Notes under the pieces: model-generated | The model's database searches: none | Told to the model about the DNA's origin: nothing | The model's input: the letters and a program-made list of their open reading frames with translations, nothing else | Origin: Phycisphaeraceae bacterium | Lineage (GTDB): Bacteria > Planctomycetota > Phycisphaerae > Phycisphaerales > Phycisphaeraceae | Direction of reading: 5' to 3' | Assembly (NCBI GenBank): GCA_028277745.1 | Contig: JANQFR010000095.1 | Span: forward strand, 1 to 64,000 | Length of the DNA stretch: 64,000 bases | Program-made: the position numbers and the translations under genes | Part shown: piece by piece, positions 61,109 through 64,000 of the stretch | How positions within the stretch are numbered: position 1 is the first letter of the stretch | Layout: every line of letters starts with the position of its first letter

Positions 61109-61430
61109 TCAAAAACATGACCGCCCAATAACCGGGAGGACGCGTGTGACCTGTCATCTTAGGAACTCCTGCGTCCAGGTCAGAAACATCATCAGCCAAT
61201 CGCCAATCATGGAAAGATGAAAAGCGTCTATCAGGATGATGTATCCGTTCTCGTTCAGGCTTACTTATTTACTCTGCGTCCTCTGCGCCTGTGTGGTTCA
61301 ATGATTCATCTCGGAATATATCACTGCGACTCATTATCACTTGCCAGGGAAACCGCATGTCCGCTTGGTTCCGCTGAAAAGAAAGCGTAAGGTGATTTAA
61401 AGCCATGAACCTTTGCTGAAAGGGCCGGAC
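61109..61430. other. Intergenic region with one CACAGAG-type repeat copy
   Basis: About 320 bp with no convincing gene. At 61271-61299 the sequence CTCTGCGTCCTCTGCGCC then GTGTGGTT is a diverged copy of the repeat family found twice between the sulfatase genes (28959-28990 and 29065-29096). Confidence 0.5.
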
Positions 61431-61637
61431 ATGAAAACGATCCAAGACGGTCAATGCGGGCTGTGCAGGCACTTCGGCACGCACGATCCGGACACCCAGA
61501 AACTGCAGCAGATCCGGATCAGCCGGCAGGCCCCTGAGGACCTGACCGAAGAGTGCGGGCTGCCGCAGAATGAGTCGCTCCACCTCGTGGTGACGCCCAT
61601 CAGCGGCTGCGAAGGGTTCGAGCCGGCCGCGGCTTAA
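61431..61637 (+). CDS. Small cysteine-containing protein of unknown function
   Basis: A 68-aa protein with four cysteines: C9 and C12 in GQCGLCRHFG, C42 in EECGLPQN and C60 in ISGCEGFEP. The C-x-x-C-x-x-F opening with two later lone cysteines suggests a bound zinc or iron. AGGG lies about 8 nt before the ATG. The pattern is reminiscent of small proteins I associate with Phycisphaerae genomes, but no function is known to me. It stands alone between non-coding stretches. Confidence 0.6.
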   Translation: MKTIQDGQCGLCRHFGTHDPDTQKLQQIRISRQAPEDLTEECGLPQNESLHLVVTPISGCEGFEPAAA

Positions 61638-62766
61638 CACCGCCGTCGCCCAACTGCACTTCATCAGAATGACCCTGACCACGATCGTGCAGGCGATCAT
61701 GGTGGACGGCTCAGGGAACAGCGGCAGGCCGGAAAGGTCTGCGGTGACGGTATCCGAGTTTCTTCCTGGGATAGAAATGCGCATCTCCTCGCATCTCAGC
61801 GGGCGGCCCGACTTTTGAGGGTCAACACCGGTCCGCGTGGGCATCTGCAACACACGATCTCTGGGTTATCGGTGTCGGTGTTTAAGCCGCGACATCCTTG
61901 TCGTATCGCTTCATGGCTCTCACCGTGGCAACCGCCATGAGGGCATCGCGACTACAAAAAGCGCCATAGGCAACAGGGCCCGCCAAGCAAATGCTCACAA
62001 CCCAAGCGACTCAGCGACCGGTTGAGCGGCCGCAGGTTAACCAGCCTTCATGCGCCATGTGAAATGCTCACCCCAGACATGACGCCATCAGCAAGCTCTG
62101 GCCACAGAAACATTACCGGCGATGCGAAGGCGCACATCATCTTTTGGCAATTGATCGGTGTGCGAATAGCGCACATCGACGGGTTCGATGAAGACGACGA
62201 ACACCTCTCCCGCTATACACGCCACATCACCCTTAACCGCAAAGCTGGTCCCACCCCACGCTTCTGGAGTTGGGCGCGGATGTTACACGTCAAACCCAAT
62301 CCTGAGCGACATATCCGCTGTAATCGGGAAACGAATCACTCGAAGCATCGCCTTATGTCAAAGGTTGTTGCTGCGATTGTGTTCGGTCCAAGCAGATGGT
62401 CGGGACGAGCCGCAAGTTCAGGTTAACCTGAATCCGGCGTTCCCCAAAAAATCATGTTTCTTTCCCAAAATCTGATGGTTTTCCCTTGATGTTTTCCGCT
62501 TCGTGAATAAAGATAGATTTTGCATTTCCCCTTTATTCTGTCAGTTGGTGGTGTAAGACAAAAAGGGTTGTATCGGCGGGTTGGATGATCCGGCAACCTT
62601 GCCGGTGTGTTGGGGGCCGCTGAGTCTGGGGTGGGCGGTAGGTCTGATGATACGAGTTCTCGCCAAAAGGGTTGGCGGGAAAAACCTGAAGTAGCGGTAA
62701 CCACGGATGGGGCTTGCCCTTGCCGGAGCAGTCAGGGTAAACGCCGCACATTTTTGGAGATGAAGC
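61638..62766. other. 1.1-kb region without a convincing gene; lower GC than neighbours
   Basis: Frames in this stretch are short, rich in rare-looking composition and show no family motif. Features seen: a 16-bp perfect palindrome TTCAGGTTAACCTGAA (62417-62432), an AT-rich patch (62440-62540) and a hairpin CGCCAA-AAGGG-TTGGCG (about 62662-62680). A purine-rich leader with GGAG precedes the pseudopilin gene at 62767. It could be decayed genes, a non-coding RNA or promoter DNA. Confidence 0.4.
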
Positions 62767-63585
62767 ATGTTGCTGACAAGATCAGGGTGCGCGGTACGTG
62801 CGTTTACACTTGTTGAATTGCTTGTTGTCATATCGATCATTGCTTTACTGATGGCTATCCTGCTGCCGGTGTTGTCGAAGGCGCGGGACAGCGCCCGGAT
62901 CGTGATATGCGCCGGCAATCAGCACCAGATCGCCATCGTCATGGAGGTCTTGGCGGTCGAGCACAACGGCGACATCACGCCCGGTGCCGAGCCCGCCCTC
63001 GATGACCCGGGTTGGACCCGCGCCGGATGGCAGAGCTTCATCCTGGCCGCCCGCAACAACGGATCGGCGATACTCCAACCCGGCGACACGGTCGAAGATT
63101 ACCCGCATTGGGCCGGCTTCTGGGAGCGCTACGGGTTGCTGGATGACCCGTCTTACCTCTACTGCCCATCGCAACGTGACGAGCATTTTATGCAAGAAAC
63201 CTTCCGTGACGGCGACTTCTACGGCTACAAGCCGAGCGTCGAGGTGGAGTACGGGAAATACGTCCGCGCGGGATATCACATCAATCCCCTTGGTTATGAC
63301 AGCGACATCAGCGGGCCCTTCATCAAGGAGAGGATGAGAAGAGACAAAACGTTTCTGATCGACACGTACGCCCCCGGCCTGAACCGGCTCGACGCGCCGA
63401 TGGCCGCCGACGTCGTACACCGCTGGAGCGATTCGCATGAGCCGGTCTACAACATCCTCCGGGGTGACGGCCACGTCGAAGCGGTTCAAGCCAAAGACGC
63501 CCGGGAACAACACGCTGGGGTCGACGACCGGAGATGGGATCAATATATGCCCGTGCTCGCCTCGGTCGTTTTCCAGGACTATTGA
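62767..63585 (+). CDS. Pseudopilin-like protein (type II/IV prepilin N-terminus, DGH motif)
   Basis: A 272-aa protein. Prepilin signal: a short leader ending CAVRA, then FTLVELLVVISIIALLMAILLPVL; the residue before the Phe is Ala, not Gly. CAGNQHQ matches the C-x-x-N-x-x-Q motif of the other pseudopilins. The C-terminal LRGDGHVEAV is the DGH signature. GGAG lies about 10 nt before the ATG. Unlike the other three, it has no PEP-CTERM gene beside it in the window; the next gene is a sugar transporter. Confidence 0.85.
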   Translation: MLLTRSGCAVRAFTLVELLVVISIIALLMAILLPVLSKARDSARIVICAGNQHQIAIVMEVLAVEHNGDITPGAEPALDDPGWTRAGWQSFILAARNNGSAILQPGDTVEDYPHWAGFWERYGLLDDPSYLYCPSQRDEHFMQETFRDGDFYGYKPSVEVEYGKYVRAGYHINPLGYDSDISGPFIKERMRRDKTFLIDTYAPGLNRLDAPMAADVVHRWSDSHEPVYNILRGDGHVEAVQAKDAREQHAGVDDRRWDQYMPVLASVVFQDY

Positions 63586-63737
63586 AAACCGCTGACCGTT
63601 GGTTGAAACGCCGCGGAGTGGGACAAGCGCGGCAAGCCGCCCCGCCGCTAAACAAGCATGATTGAGTCCATGACGGCTCCGACAGGCGTTATACTCAAGC
63701 AGTCCCTTCGTGTTGTTTCATGGTCTGCGAGAGTTGA

Positions 63738-64000
63738 ATGTCTGAATCCCCCGAGTCGCAAGGAAGCGTCGCTTACGTCTTTGTCCTCGCCGTCGTCGCC
63801 ACCATCGGCGGTTTTCTTTTCGGGTTTGATTCAGGCGTAATCAACGGGACGCAGGAAGGGCTTCAAGCGGCGTTCGGCGGGGGCAGCGCGACGGTCGGGT
63901 TCAACGTCGCGTCGATCCTGCTGGGCTGCGCGGTCGGCGCGTTTTTCGCCGGGCCCCTGGCCGACCAGTTCGGCCGACGGCCGATCATGCTCGTCGCGTC
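63738..64000 (+). CDS. MFS sugar porter (N-terminal part, cut by window end)
   Basis: The first 87 residues are present. VATIGGFLFGFDSGVINGTQ is the typical first helix of sugar porters (GFDxGVIxG). ILLGCAVGAFFAGPLADQFGRRP is helix 2 followed by the D-x-x-GRR loop of the major facilitator superfamily. The protein probably imports a sugar by proton symport. A TATACT at 63690-63695 may be its -10. The gene continues beyond base 64000. Confidence 0.88.
   Translation, partial: MSESPESQGSVAYVFVLAVVATIGGFLFGFDSGVINGTQEGLQAAFGGGSATVGFNVASILLGCAVGAFFAGPLADQFGRRPIMLVA

Noticed and set aside
61269..61853. 194-codon leftward frame overlapping the small cysteine protein
   Set aside because: No recognisable motif, and it covers a repeat and intergenic DNA; the forward 68-aa frame has a ribosome-binding site and a patterned cysteine set.
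62022..62426. 134-codon rightward frame in the gene-poor region
   Set aside because: No Shine-Dalgarno, no family motif and a coding pattern unlike its neighbours; treated as non-coding.
1..64000. tRNA and rRNA genes, transposases or integrases
   Set aside because: I saw no T-loop-like GTTCRANNC with a matching acceptor arm, no rRNA-like block and no transposase or integrase motif in any credible frame.

Overview
The window looks like the chromosome of a planctomycete, most likely of the class Phycisphaerae. The evidence is high GC, five secreted proteins with PEP-CTERM-type tails, four pseudopilin-like proteins with the C-terminal DGH signature common in planctomycetes, FGly sulfatases, GntR/LacI and XylR-type sugar regulators, and a lone fliM. 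I see no tRNA, rRNA, CRISPR array or recognisable insertion sequence.

Layout. 1-2.8 kb: a 7-bp tandem repeat, a YihY-family membrane protein and a PEP-CTERM-like protein. 2.8-4.8 kb: two overlapping metallopeptidase-like genes (M23-like and M14). 5.0-25.1 kb: two convergent gene runs, each headed by a GntR/LacI-type regulator and each combining PEP-CTERM proteins, pseudopilins and a secreted carbohydrate-active or repeat enzyme (a 1473-aa glycosidase on the left; a BNR/Asp-box protein, a beta-helix protein and a large membrane protein on the right). 25.2-30.4 kb: an XylR/AraC regulator translationally coupled to a Gfo/Idh oxidoreductase, then two sulfatases. Together, 5-30 kb reads as a locus for sensing and degrading a (probably sulfated) polysaccharide at the cell surface.

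30.4-38 kb: reductive pyrimidine and beta-alanine catabolism. It holds a PreA-like dihydropyrimidine dehydrogenase, dihydropyrimidinase, beta-ureidopropionase, an AGXT2-like aminotransferase and methylmalonate/malonate-semialdehyde dehydrogenase. A 68-codon frame inside the operon looks like a nucleobase permease whose middle has been deleted. The PreA protein lacks its usual ferredoxin domain and no PreT is present.

38-56.3 kb: a GAF-SpoIIE phosphatase, a LolA/DUF6503-like protein, an unusual FAD/NAD reductase fused to a NapH-like ferredoxin membrane domain, an LpxL-type acyltransferase, a membrane coiled-coil protein with a BRCT-like end, RidA, an esterase, DsbD, FliM, glucose-6-phosphate isomerase, a small lipoprotein, a dihydrouridine synthase, a phosphoesterase and GlmS. 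56.3-64 kb: a DUF2007/zinc-ribbon protein, a PDZ lipoprotein with a degenerate peptidase motif, two phytanoyl-CoA-dioxygenase-like proteins, a methyltransferase, a 68-aa cysteine protein, about 1.1 kb with no convincing gene, a fourth pseudopilin and the start of a sugar MFS transporter.

System-level signals include a two-hairpin dispersed intergenic repeat present twice, several genes whose -10-like box lies only 6-10 nt before the start codon (suggesting leaderless mRNAs), and a GATA-N2/3-TATC-like inverted repeat at the promoters of both GntR/LacI regulators and the pyrimidine operon. All functional calls come from reading sequence and motifs; no database search was run.
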